A stretch of 6,315 nucleotides of DNA from JBCCZC01 sp039188505 (GCA_039188505.1 JBCCZC010000343.1:1-6315); one strand, 5' to 3'. Numbered from the stretch's first letter, positions 1-6,315 are shown. Notes: generated from the sequence alone by a model not told the origin. Translations and numbers: made by a program.

Positions 1-3000
1 ACCTATGTCCGGGCGGACAGCACGGCGACGACCGGGCGGCGGACCTTCCAGGTGATTCGCGTCCCGCAGTACGACGATCTGACGCTTACGGGCACCGTGA
101 CGGCCGCGAACTGGAACGGAGACAGCGGCGGCGTGATCGTGCTGGATGTGGCGTCCACGCTCGATCTCGGCGGCCAGCTCATCGACGCAGACGGGGCGGG
201 CTTCCGGGGTGCGCACGGCCGGGCCCGAAGCACCGGTGACGCAAACCTGCGCTATGTGCGAAGTGACGATCTGGTGCACGCGGTCAAGGGCGAGGGCATC
301 GCGGGCACGCCGCGCTACGTGAGCAACAAGCGGGACTTCGCGGGCAATGGAGCCGGCGGGTCTACCGACCTCGGCGGCGCGTGGCCCGGCTACCAGGACG
401 GCACGACGACCAGCGGCAACTTCGCCCGTGGCGCGCCAGGGAACGCGGGCGGCGGCGGCAACTTCTGGAATGGATCGAGCGACAACGGCGGCGGTGGCGG
501 TGGTGGCAATGGCGGTGCCGGCGGGCGGGGCGGGGCAGGCTGGCGTAGCGGCGGCTACGGCCCGGGCACCGGTACCGACGGCAATCCCATCAACGCGACC
601 TTCTCCAACCATCCCGAGAAGAAATGGGCCTTCGGCGGCGCCGCGTTCGCCGGCGCCAGCCTGAGCCGCCTCGTGTTTGGCGGTGGTGGTGGAGCGGGCG
701 ACAACAACGGCAACAGCACGTCGCCGGATTTCTCCGCCGGCGCGGCAGGCGGCGGCATCGTTCTCGTCCGAGCCCGGCGGATCGAGGGGGCCGGGACGAT
801 ACGCGTCCGCGGCGCTCGGGCGACTGACAATCCCCGCAACGACGGCGGTGGTGGCGGCGGGGCCGGTGGCAGCGTCGCGCTGCTGGCCGCGGAACTGGCG
901 GGTGGCGCCAGCGTCACGATCGACGCGCGCGGCGGTCGGGGTGGCAACGCCCACTTCGACGGGGGCGCCATCAACCGCAATGCCCACGGCCCCGGAGGCG
1001 GTGGTGCGGGCGGTGTCGTCCTCCGCAGCATCACGGCGACCGTGAACGTCGCGGGTGGCGGTAACGGTCTGACCGAGAACAGCGACAACGGTCCGGACGG
1101 TCAGAACCACGGGGCGCGCCCCGGCGCGGCAGGCAGCGACACGCTGCTCGGTCTGGCGAGTGATCCCGTCCCCAACGCCGGCTTCCGGTGCATCGACTAT
1201 GGCGACGCGGACAGCAGCTACGGTTCTGCCCGGCACCAGCTGGCGGCGGACCCGAGCGATCTGAGGATCGGCGCGGTCTCGCCAGATGGCGATAGCCTGC
1301 CCGAGTCGGCGCTGAGTTCCGCTGCGGCCACGGTCGACAACGTCACGGACGTCGACGACGAGGAAGGGGTGAGCCTGCCTTCGAGTTCCACGTCGGACGG
1401 GATCTATACCGCCAGCGTCGCTACGGAGAACGGGACAGGCGCAACGGCTCGCCTCTGCGGCTGGGTCGATTTCGACCAGGACGGCGCTTTCGACAGCGAC
1501 GAGCGCAGCTGCGCGAACGTCGGCTCGGGCGCGCTCACGACGGCGCTGTCCTTCACCGTGCCTGTCGCCGACCGCAGCAATAGCGGCACGTTCTCCGCAC
1601 GCTTCCGCCTCGGCACCGCCGCAAACGCGACCCTCGTGGAGACTCCGACCGGCCTGGCGGGGATCGGCGAAGTCGAAGACTACACCGTGTCGATCACCAC
1701 GCTGCCGGTGACGCTGGCGAGCGTCCATGCGCGCGGGCATGGCGATGATCTCCAGATCCGGTGGACGACGGAGACGGAAACGGCGAACGCGGGCTTCATG
1801 GTCCATGGCAGGGTGACCGGCAAGGAAAGATGGCAGGTTCTGACCGACGAACTCGTGCCCTCGCACCGCATCGATTCGCACGAACCGCTCGCCTACGAGG
1901 TGACCATCCCTAACGCCGCAGGCTTCGACGAGATCGCCATCGAGGACTGGGATACGCGCGGGCAGCCGACCTGGAACGGTCCCTACCTCGTCGGCCGCCT
2001 GCACGGTCTCGATGCGGTCGCGGCTTCGACGCCGATCGACTGGCGCGCGATCAGGCGGGAGAACACCAGGGTCAGGTCCGTCCGTCCGTTGGCCAAGAGC
2101 ACCTCGGACCCCGACGTGCTGCTGTGGGTCGAGTCGCCGGGCATCCAGCGGCTGAGCGTGGCATCGCTTCCTACATCCTTCCTGGGCGTTGCCATCTCGA
2201 CGGTTGCCATCACCGATGAGGGGCAACGGGTGCCCCGTCACATCATCGACTCGGGTGAGGACGGTTTCCTCGACGCCACGGACGCGATCGAATTCGTCGG
2301 TACCGTGAATGAGACGCTCTACAGCGCTCGCAATGCCTACCGGCTCTTCGTGGATCCGAGTACGGCTGCCGTCAGGACGGCGGCCAACCGGCGTCTCGGC
2401 TCTCGCGGTGCGATCACGGATGTCGTGGAGGGCCTCGCGGCAAGCGATCAAGCCGGGAGCTATTCCTTCACGGCGCCCGGGGACGATCCGTTTTACGACG
2501 AGTGGCTTTTCGCCCGGGACGGTCGACCGGACGTCATCGAGCGCAGCTTCGATCTGCCGGGTTATGCGGGCACCGGACCGGTCTCGCTGGAGCTCGTCCT
2601 CTGGGGCGTCACCGATTTCCCGGGCATCGAACCGGACCACCACGTGCAGATCGAGGTCAACGGCGTGCCCGTTCGGGAGCTGCGCTTCGACGGCGCCAGG
2701 GAGGTCGTCGTGGACGTGGTCCTCGAGGGCGAGATGCTCGAGCGTCAGAACACGCTGCGGCTGCTGGCGCCCGGCGACACGGGATTCGCTTACGACATCA
2801 CGGCGCTCGATCGCTTCAGCGTGTCCTACGACCGCCTCAGCGTCGCCGAGGCGGGTGCCTGGCAGGGCGAGATCGTCCACGACGACAAGGTGTCGATCAC
2901 GGGCTTCCAGGGGGCGTCGGTGGCCTGGAACGACCGCAAGCGTCGCGAAGGCGACACCGCGCTGATCGTGAAAGGCGCCGGCACCTGGACCGCGGCAGAG

Positions 3001-4080
3001 GAGGCGCGCCTGACGGCGCCGGGAGTCGTTCCGGACCCGGTGCTGCCGGTGGACGGTGCGGACATCGAGGCTGACTACCTGATCGTGACCCATCCGCAGT
3101 TCGCCGGTTCGGTCGCGCTGGCCGATCTCGTGGCGCTGCAGGAAGCGCGGGGCTATCGGACTGCGGTGGTTCGCACCGATGCGATCTACGCCAGCTACAG
3201 CGACCACGAGACCTCGCCCGTCGCGATCGCGGCGTTCGTGGCCGATGTCAGACCAGCCTATCTGCTGCTTCTTGGTGGAGACTCCTACGACTACAAGGAT
3301 GCGCTCGGCCTCGGCTCGGAGAGCTTCGTGCCGACCTTCTACGTCGCCACGGACCAGCTCGTGACCTATGCACCGTCGGACATACCGTTCGGCGATTTCA
3401 ACGGGGACGGGCTGCCGCAGGCGGCGGTCGGTCGACTGCCCGTGCGGACCGTTTCCGAGCTGGAGCTACTGGTCGCAAAGCTGTACGCCTACGCGCCGCC
3501 GCAGCGGCTCGTCCTCGCTGCGGGACCGAGCGATTCGGGGCGGCGCTTTGCAGAAATCAGCGATGGTTATGCGGCAAGGCTCGATGGATTGCTGACGCCG
3601 GAGCGATTCCACGCCGACGATCTGGGCGTCGCCAGCGCCAGCGCAGGCCTGTTCCAGGCGCTGGTCCAACCCGGCGCCGTGGTCAGCTTCGTCGGCCATT
3701 CGAGCTTCAGAATCTGGGGGCTCAATCCGGCCAGCGGCATCATGCTCCAAGCTGACGACGCGCGTGCGCTCGGCAACGCGTGGCCACACCTCGTCACCCA
3801 ATGGGGCTGCTGGAACACCTACTTCGTCAATCCGCGCCAGGACACCATGGCCAACGGCTTTCTGCTGCAGCAGTCCGGTGCTGCGGCCGTCCTCGGCGCG
3901 TCGGCACTGACCGATCTTGGCCTGCTCCAGGAATTCGGCGAGGTCTTCTTTCGCCAGTTCGGTCGCCAGCCGACCCTGGGCGATGCCCTCAGACGGACGC
4001 AGCGACAGTACGCTCCCGAGAACATGGCCGGAGCGCGGATCATGACCCTGCTGGGGGATCCGGCAACGCCGCTGCGCTGA
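1..4080 (+). CDS. Large exported C25 (gingipain-type) cysteine peptidase with glycine-rich and GEVED domains, 5' partial
   Basis: The frame is open from base 1 to the TGA at 4078-4080 (1359 residues), so the true start and signal peptide lie upstream. The GTG at 52 is an unlikely start, because matching beta-rich sequence continues before it and no signal peptide follows it. Domains in order: a glycine-rich part with strand repeats (about 120-1190); a GEVED domain (about 1189-1695) opening CIDYGDADSSYG, carrying the acidic loop DFDQDGAFDSDE and ending GEVEDYTVSI; a beta linker starting LPVTLASV (about 1702-2070), like those in other secreted mosaics; a pre-catalytic beta region (about 2080-2870); and a C25 peptidase domain (about 3061-4077) beginning ADYLIVTHPQF. 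Its landmarks are GDFNGDGLP (3391-3417), the probable catalytic His in FVGHSSF (codon 3697-3699), the probable nucleophile Cys in QWGCWNTYF (codon 3808-3810), GAAAVLGAS (from 3877) and the closing LLGDP. The His-Cys spacing of 37 residues suits clan CD. The protein ends right after this domain, with no type IX sorting domain. Family assignment is firm; substrate and cleavage specificity (Arg, Lys or other) cannot be read. Export, perhaps by a type II system, is inferred. Confidence 0.9.
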   Translation, partial: TYVRADSTATTGRRTFQVIRVPQYDDLTLTGTVTAANWNGDSGGVIVLDVASTLDLGGQLIDADGAGFRGAHGRARSTGDANLRYVRSDDLVHAVKGEGIAGTPRYVSNKRDFAGNGAGGSTDLGGAWPGYQDGTTTSGNFARGAPGNAGGGGNFWNGSSDNGGGGGGGNGGAGGRGGAGWRSGGYGPGTGTDGNPINATFSNHPEKKWAFGGAAFAGASLSRLVFGGGGGAGDNNGNSTSPDFSAGAAGGGIVLVRARRIEGAGTIRVRGARATDNPRNDGGGGGGAGGSVALLAAELAGGASVTIDARGGRGGNAHFDGGAINRNAHGPGGGGAGGVVLRSITATVNVAGGGNGLTENSDNGPDGQNHGARPGAAGSDTLLGLASDPVPNAGFRCIDYGDADSSYGSARHQLAADPSDLRIGAVSPDGDSLPESALSSAAATVDNVTDVDDEEGVSLPSSSTSDGIYTASVATENGTGATARLCGWVDFDQDGAFDSDERSCANVGSGALTTALSFTVPVADRSNSGTFSARFRLGTAANATLVETPTGLAGIGEVEDYTVSITTLPVTLASVHARGHGDDLQIRWTTETETANAGFMVHGRVTGKERWQVLTDELVPSHRIDSHEPLAYEVTIPNAAGFDEIAIEDWDTRGQPTWNGPYLVGRLHGLDAVAASTPIDWRAIRRENTRVRSVRPLAKSTSDPDVLLWVESPGIQRLSVASLPTSFLGVAISTVAITDEGQRVPRHIIDSGEDGFLDATDAIEFVGTVNETLYSARNAYRLFVDPSTAAVRTAANRRLGSRGAITDVVEGLAASDQAGSYSFTAPGDDPFYDEWLFARDGRPDVIERSFDLPGYAGTGPVSLELVLWGVTDFPGIEPDHHVQIEVNGVPVRELRFDGAREVVVDVVLEGEMLERQNTLRLLAPGDTGFAYDITALDRFSVSYDRLSVAEAGAWQGEIVHDDKVSITGFQGASVAWNDRKRREGDTALIVKGAGTWTAAEEARLTAPGVVPDPVLPVDGADIEADYLIVTHPQFAGSVALADLVALQEARGYRTAVVRTDAIYASYSDHETSPVAIAAFVADVRPAYLLLLGGDSYDYKDALGLGSESFVPTFYVATDQLVTYAPSDIPFGDFNGDGLPQAAVGRLPVRTVSELELLVAKLYAYAPPQRLVLAAGPSDSGRRFAEISDGYAARLDGLLTPERFHADDLGVASASAGLFQALVQPGAVVSFVGHSSFRIWGLNPASGIMLQADDARALGNAWPHLVTQWGCWNTYFVNPRQDTMANGFLLQQSGAAAVLGASALTDLGLLQEFGEVFFRQFGRQPTLGDALRRTQRQYAPENMAGARIMTLLGDPATPLR
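127..1059 (+). repeat. Glycine-rich region with four degenerate beta-strand units in the peptidase protein
   Basis: Within the C25 protein the pattern GG-x-[IV]-x-L followed by a short turn and a second strand recurs at about 127-210 (GGVIVLDVASTLDLGG), 748-813 (GGGIVLVRARRIEGAG), 865-936 (GGSVALLAAELAGGAS) and 1009-1059 (GGVVLRSITATVNVAGG). Between the units lie runs of glycine with Asn, Ser and Ala, for example near 447-530, 676-700, 841-866 and 991-1008. The units are diverged at DNA level, so this is an old protein repeat and not a simple DNA tandem array. The alternating hydrophobic strands between Gly turns suggest a beta-solenoid or fibrous surface stalk, as in adhesin-like proteins; that structural reading is inference. 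The Gly codons (GGC/GGT) make the opposite strand read as Pro/Ala-rich open frames here, which are shadows. Confidence 0.7.
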
Positions 4081-4109
4081 GGGGTTCGGGTCAGCGGTAC
4101 GTCGCGGTT

Positions 4110-4973
4110 TCAGGGATCGAACTCGCTGAAGATCCGGAGATCGGGGGCGTACTCGAAGCGACCCGCAACATTCACCAGTTCGAATTCGACGCGCTGGCCG
4201 CTCTCGGTTTCCACGGTGCCCTTCGCCGGCGTCGCGAACCCGCCAAGCCTGGCCCAGTCCGCGGTGACGCTGCGCACGGGTCCGTCGAGGTGCGGCGCGA
4301 GGTCGGCAGCGACCAGATTGCTCAGCTCGTCCACGTAGATCTCCGCGTCGAAAGGCGGCAGGAGCGAGTACTGGAAAATCGCCAGCTGCCCCGATTCGGT
4401 CGGTCCGAGCGTGACCATGCCGATGAGCCTGCCGCGCTCGCCTTCCAGCTCGAAGCGGACCAGCAGGTAATCGGCATCACCCGCCGTCAGCGGCGTCGAT
4501 TCACGGACCCGAATGGACTGCACCGCGCCGACGAGATTGGCGAAGCTGTCGATCTGCGCAAACTGATCCTCGGGGGTCTGTGACCGAAGCGATTCGGCAA
4601 TGTGTTCGGACCGGTACAACGCGCTCCAGTCGCGATCCTGGAACGCGGCCGCAAGCGCATTGATCGGTGCGCTGGTATAGCGCTTCGCATCCGCAGACTG
4701 AGCGGCGAAGTCCGTGACCAGGTACTCGAACGTCTTGCTGCTGCCCATCTGCACGAGGTAGCGGGTGCGAACGCCTTCCGCGTCCTCGATCTCGCAGGCC
4801 AGTTCGGCGCCGTAGTCCGACGTGTGGACGGTCGCGCAGTCGATGCCGCTGATCGCGACGCCGGTGGCGCGTTCGTAGTGGGCTGGGTAGCCCGCCTCGA
4901 GACGCTCGATGAGCTGCTGCGAGGTCTCTTCGAGGGTGGCCGTGAGGGCCAGTATCAGGAGTATCGATTGCAT
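4110..4973 (-). CDS. Probable periplasmic protein of unknown function (two similar beta modules flanking a central alpha/beta region)
   Basis: The product has 287 residues and I do not recognise a named family. ATG at 4973 is the only sensible start: an in-frame TAG lies four codons upstream, and a weak AGG sits 8 nt before the ATG. The N-terminus MQSILLILALTA is a short hydrophobic stretch without a positive n-region, so it is a marginal signal peptide. Export is also suggested by having only two cysteines (Cys46 and Cys60), set to form a disulfide in a small beta module (GIDCATVH ... AELACEIEDAEG). The middle part (about residues 100-205) resembles, by pattern only, the small NTF2-like domains of the DUF4019/DUF3887 type: a helix with DRDWSALY, a helix with PEDQFAQIDSF, then strands with YLLVRFELEG and LAIFQYSLLPP. 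Residues about 210-287 look like a second copy of the first module without the cysteines. The gene lies 55 bp downstream of the MAPEG gene on the same strand, so cotranscription is possible. Its stop is 29 bp from the convergent peptidase stop. It is a real gene; its role is unknown. Confidence 0.8.
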   Translation of the reverse strand: MQSILLILALTATLEETSQQLIERLEAGYPAHYERATGVAISGIDCATVHTSDYGAELACEIEDAEGVRTRYLVQMGSSKTFEYLVTDFAAQSADAKRYTSAPINALAAAFQDRDWSALYRSEHIAESLRSQTPEDQFAQIDSFANLVGAVQSIRVRESTPLTAGDADYLLVRFELEGERGRLIGMVTLGPTESGQLAIFQYSLLPPFDAEIYVDELSNLVAADLAPHLDGPVRSVTADWARLGGFATPAKGTVETESGQRVEFELVNVAGRFEYAPDLRIFSEFDP

Positions 4974-5028
4974 GCGGTCAGCCTAGCAGCCTGTCGGACT
5001 CAGCCAAGTCTACTGCGCCGTCGTGGGG

Positions 5029-5448
5029 TCACGCCTGAACCAGCTCCCAGATCAGCACGCCGCAGAGGCCGAGGAGCGTCAGGAAGCCGACGATGAAGAT
5101 CCGCATTCGATGGGGCACGTAGTTGGTGCGGATGTGGACGAGGCTGTGAGCGATCCGGGACGCGACGAAAACCCAGGCGAGCACGACGGCGGCCACGGAG
5201 ACCTGCTGAAGGACGACGAGCGCCAGAATGATGGCGTAGAACAGGACGGGGATCTGGAACTGATTCTGGAAGTTGTTCGAGACCCGGAGCACCGACTCGG
5301 GCCACGCGCTGTTATCGATGGCCGATCTTTCGAGGTCGACTTCACCCGCCCGGACCGCGGCCTTCTTGCGGCTCGCGAGCGGAATGAGCAGTAGCAGCGT
5401 GAGCAGGATCTGCGCCGCTAGAGGCCAGAGAAGGAGCGTGGGTTTCAT
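5029..5448 (-). CDS. MAPEG-family integral membrane protein
   Basis: The product has 139 residues, the usual length for bacterial MAPEG proteins (membrane-associated proteins in eicosanoid and glutathione metabolism). Four hydrophobic segments are visible at about residues 4-24, 64-81, 84-100 and 116-136, with the short polar loops expected of the four-helix fold. Family-like features are the NNFQNQFQIPVLFY stretch entering helix 2, corresponding to the conserved N-x-x-E/Q-x-x-P-x-x-x-Y region, and SRIAHSLVHIRTN followed by PHRMRIF before helix 4. Bacterial members are mostly uncharacterised; a few eukaryotic ones bind glutathione, but no such activity can be claimed here. I chose ATG 5448 because GGAG lies 6 nt upstream and the membrane helix begins at once. 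The same frame stays open to 5895 but would overlap the divergent gene and encode low-complexity sequence. Probably first gene of a two-gene unit with the downstream exported protein. Confidence 0.85.
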   Translation of the reverse strand: MKPTLLLWPLAAQILLTLLLLIPLASRKKAAVRAGEVDLERSAIDNSAWPESVLRVSNNFQNQFQIPVLFYAIILALVVLQQVSVAAVVLAWVFVASRIAHSLVHIRTNYVPHRMRIFIVGFLTLLGLCGVLIWELVQA

Positions 5449-5454
5449 GGCGAT

Positions 5455-5458
5455 CTCC
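5455..5458 (-). promoter_or_regulatory. Ribosome binding site for the MAPEG gene
   Basis: Read on the minus strand the sequence is GGAGATCGCCATG, giving a GGAG core 6 nt before the ATG at 5448. This decides the start, because the frame itself remains open for about 450 bases further upstream. Confidence 0.6.
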
Positions 5459-5560
5459 GAGAACGATTCCGGCGCGCATGATGCCACGGGGACGAGCATG
5501 GGCGCGCGACTGCCGTTGCACCGTCTCGGCAATAGAACCATGATGCAGCGCAATCGAATG

Positions 5561-5565
5561 GGGAG
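5561..5565 (+). promoter_or_regulatory. Ribosome binding site for the secreted-protein gene
   Basis: GGGAG lies 7 nt before the ATG at 5573. The nearby in-frame ATG at 5558 is closed by TGA at 5567-5569, and the ATG at 5569 is in another frame, so 5573 is the start supported by this site and by the signal peptide that follows. Confidence 0.65.
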
Positions 5566-5572
5566 TTGATGC

Positions 5573-6315
5573 ATGAGCAAGCTGTGGCAGATCCCGCTGG
5601 CTGTCCTCGCCCTCGGCGCTATCGAGTCGCCGGCGATCGCGCAGTCGGGCCCGGGCATTCGAGCGCTCGCCGTCGGTTTCGCCGGCAGTGAGCCCCCCAC
5701 GCCGCGCGCAGCGGTGCGTCCCGGTGCAAGCAAGGGCGAGGAGCAGGAGCAGTTCGCCGTTGATCTGTACATCCCGCTGACCGACCGCGAACCGACGATC
5801 GACGGGCTTATCGACTTCCAAGAGTGGGATTTTGCGCTGCTCACGGATATCGCCATCGAGGCCAATCCGTCGCCGCTGTACCTTGCGCACGGCAACGGCC
5901 GACTCTGGCTGGCCGGGGATCATGGGAACGATCCGGTGCTGAGCGAGAACGATCAGCTGGTCGTCTATGTGGACGACTCCGGTGGCGGTCCGCCGCCGTT
6001 CCTGAACGACGAGCGCTTCCCGGGCTCCTGCCTGGAATCGGATGAGGGGGAGGTCGACTTTGTGTTCCGCGCTGGCGGCAGCCAGGTCGATCAGCAACGC
6101 TGGCAGGCGGGTCCGTCAGGCTGCGGGTTCACGATCGATGTACCGCGCCAGCTGGTCGCCCACGGCGACAGCGCCGGCAACGTCCAGACCGAAGCCGGGA
6201 CGCCGCTCGACGACCTCCTCGACGCGCGCACCGGCGATATCTTCGGCATGTTTGCGGGGCTATTCCGCGGCGAGGATTTCGTCTTCAGCGCCGCGCTCTT
6301 CGATCCGGCATTCCG
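5573..6315 (+). CDS. Secreted protein with a CBM9/DOMON-like beta-sandwich region, 3' partial
   Basis: The frame runs from ATG 5573 through the right edge, giving 247 residues with no stop, so the C-terminus is missing. The N-terminus is a good Sec signal peptide: Lys3, hydrophobic core IPLAVLALGAI, and AIA followed by Gln at residues 21-24 as the likely cleavage site. After a low-complexity linker (about residues 38-60) the sequence PTIDGLIDFQEWDFA (74-88), followed by LYLAHGNGRLWLAGD and DQLVVYVDDSGGG, follows the pattern of CBM9 and related DOMON-like domains: I-D-G...E-W, then a strand with L-Y-x-A, then an acidic D-x-x-x-x-Y-x-D strand. Two cysteines, 153 and 184, may form a disulfide. 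Such domains bind carbohydrate, heme or other ligands or serve as attachment modules, so the ligand here is open. The gene is divergent from the MAPEG gene, with 124 bp between starts. Real secreted protein: confident; fold: moderate; function: unknown. Confidence 0.8.
   Translation, partial: MSKLWQIPLAVLALGAIESPAIAQSGPGIRALAVGFAGSEPPTPRAAVRPGASKGEEQEQFAVDLYIPLTDREPTIDGLIDFQEWDFALLTDIAIEANPSPLYLAHGNGRLWLAGDHGNDPVLSENDQLVVYVDDSGGGPPPFLNDERFPGSCLESDEGEVDFVFRAGGSQVDQQRWQAGPSGCGFTIDVPRQLVAHGDSAGNVQTEAGTPLDDLLDARTGDIFGMFAGLFRGEDFVFSAALFDPAF

Larger units (their letters stand above)
5449..5572. promoter_or_regulatory. Divergent intergenic region, presumed to hold promoters for both flanking genes
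   Basis: These 124 bp separate the starts of the minus-strand MAPEG gene and the plus-strand secreted-protein gene, so both transcription starts are expected here. I found no convincing sigma70 boxes: the best plus-strand pair, TTGCAC (5516-5521) and CATGAT (5539-5544) with 17 bp between, matches consensus poorly. Visible structure is an imperfect dyad (GGCGCGCATG at 5471-5480 against CATGGGCGCG at 5497-5506) and an exact 8-bp direct repeat CATGATGC at 5477-5484 and 5539-5546. A shared operator is possible but unproven. Confidence 0.4.

Noticed and set aside
52..54. GTG as start of the peptidase gene
   Set aside because: The frame is open to base 1 with protein-like sequence, and no signal peptide follows the GTG although the protein must be exported.
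555..1088. Long minus-strand open frame, Pro/Ala/Arg-rich
   Set aside because: It is the complement of Gly- and Ala-rich codons of the peptidase gene; no domain or ribosome site supports it.
2309..3074. Plus-strand open frames in the other two phases inside the peptidase gene (2309-2965 and 2502-3074)
   Set aside because: They are Arg/Ser/Ala-rich low-complexity translations typical of out-of-phase reading in GC-rich DNA, fully inside a convincing domain.
4069..4097. Inverted repeat CCGCTG/CAGCGG around the convergent stops as a terminator
   Set aside because: The stem is only 6 bp with a 17-nt loop and no T-tract on either strand; such pairs are common in GC-rich sequence.
3780..4583. Plus-strand open frame spanning the convergent gene junction
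   Set aside because: It overlaps the end of the peptidase and much of the opposite gene, and its Arg-rich sequence resembles no protein family.
5516..5544. Sigma70-type promoter TTGCAC-17-CATGAT for the secreted-protein gene
   Set aside because: It matches only 3 of 6 and 4 of 6 consensus bases, too weak to annotate as a site.
5449..5895. N-terminal extension of the MAPEG frame to 5895
   Set aside because: The extension is Ser/Ala/Arg low-complexity, would overlap the divergent gene, and the proper GGAG site and first helix point to ATG 5448.
5342..6097. Minus-strand open frame opposite the secreted-protein gene
   Set aside because: It is antisense to a gene with a clear signal peptide and ribosome site, and it overlaps the MAPEG start in another frame.

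Overview
This window is a GC-rich, densely coded stretch of bacterial chromosome. Codons strongly prefer G or C at the third position, and short Shine-Dalgarno-like sites precede the starts. The mix of genes is an exported C25 cysteine peptidase with a GEVED domain, a MAPEG membrane protein, and two probably exported proteins of unknown role. It would fit an environmental, high-GC proteobacterium, perhaps a gammaproteobacterium of the Wenzhouxiangella/Chromatiales/Lysobacterales kind. That placement comes from general recall of where this architecture occurs, not from a marker gene. No RNA gene, CRISPR array, complete insertion sequence or phage gene is visible.

Layout. (1) Bases 1-4080, plus strand: the C-terminal 1359 residues of a very large, mosaic exported protein whose start lies before the window. 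In order it has a glycine-rich region with recurring beta-strand units, a GEVED domain with an EF-hand-like Asp loop, beta-sandwich linker domains, and a gingipain-type (C25) peptidase domain with its His/Cys dyad intact. It stops immediately after the catalytic domain. (2) Bases 4110-4973, minus strand: a 287-residue, probably periplasmic protein of unknown function, convergent with the peptidase gene (29 bp between stops). (3) Bases 5029-5448, minus strand: a 139-residue four-helix MAPEG-family membrane protein, 55 bp upstream of gene 2 and possibly cotranscribed with it. (4) Bases 5573-6315, plus strand: the first 247 residues of a secreted protein with a clear signal peptide and a region resembling CBM9/DOMON-like beta-sandwich domains. 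It runs off the right edge.

How they might work together. The 124 bp between MAPEG and the secreted protein should hold the promoters of a divergent pair. Three of the four genes look exported, so the window has an envelope/secretome flavour, but nothing in the sequence shows that the four products form one pathway. The most noteworthy object is the first protein: an adhesin-like, glycine-rich solenoid joined through GEVED and Ig-like modules to a C25 protease without the C-terminal sorting domain of the classic Bacteroidetes enzymes.
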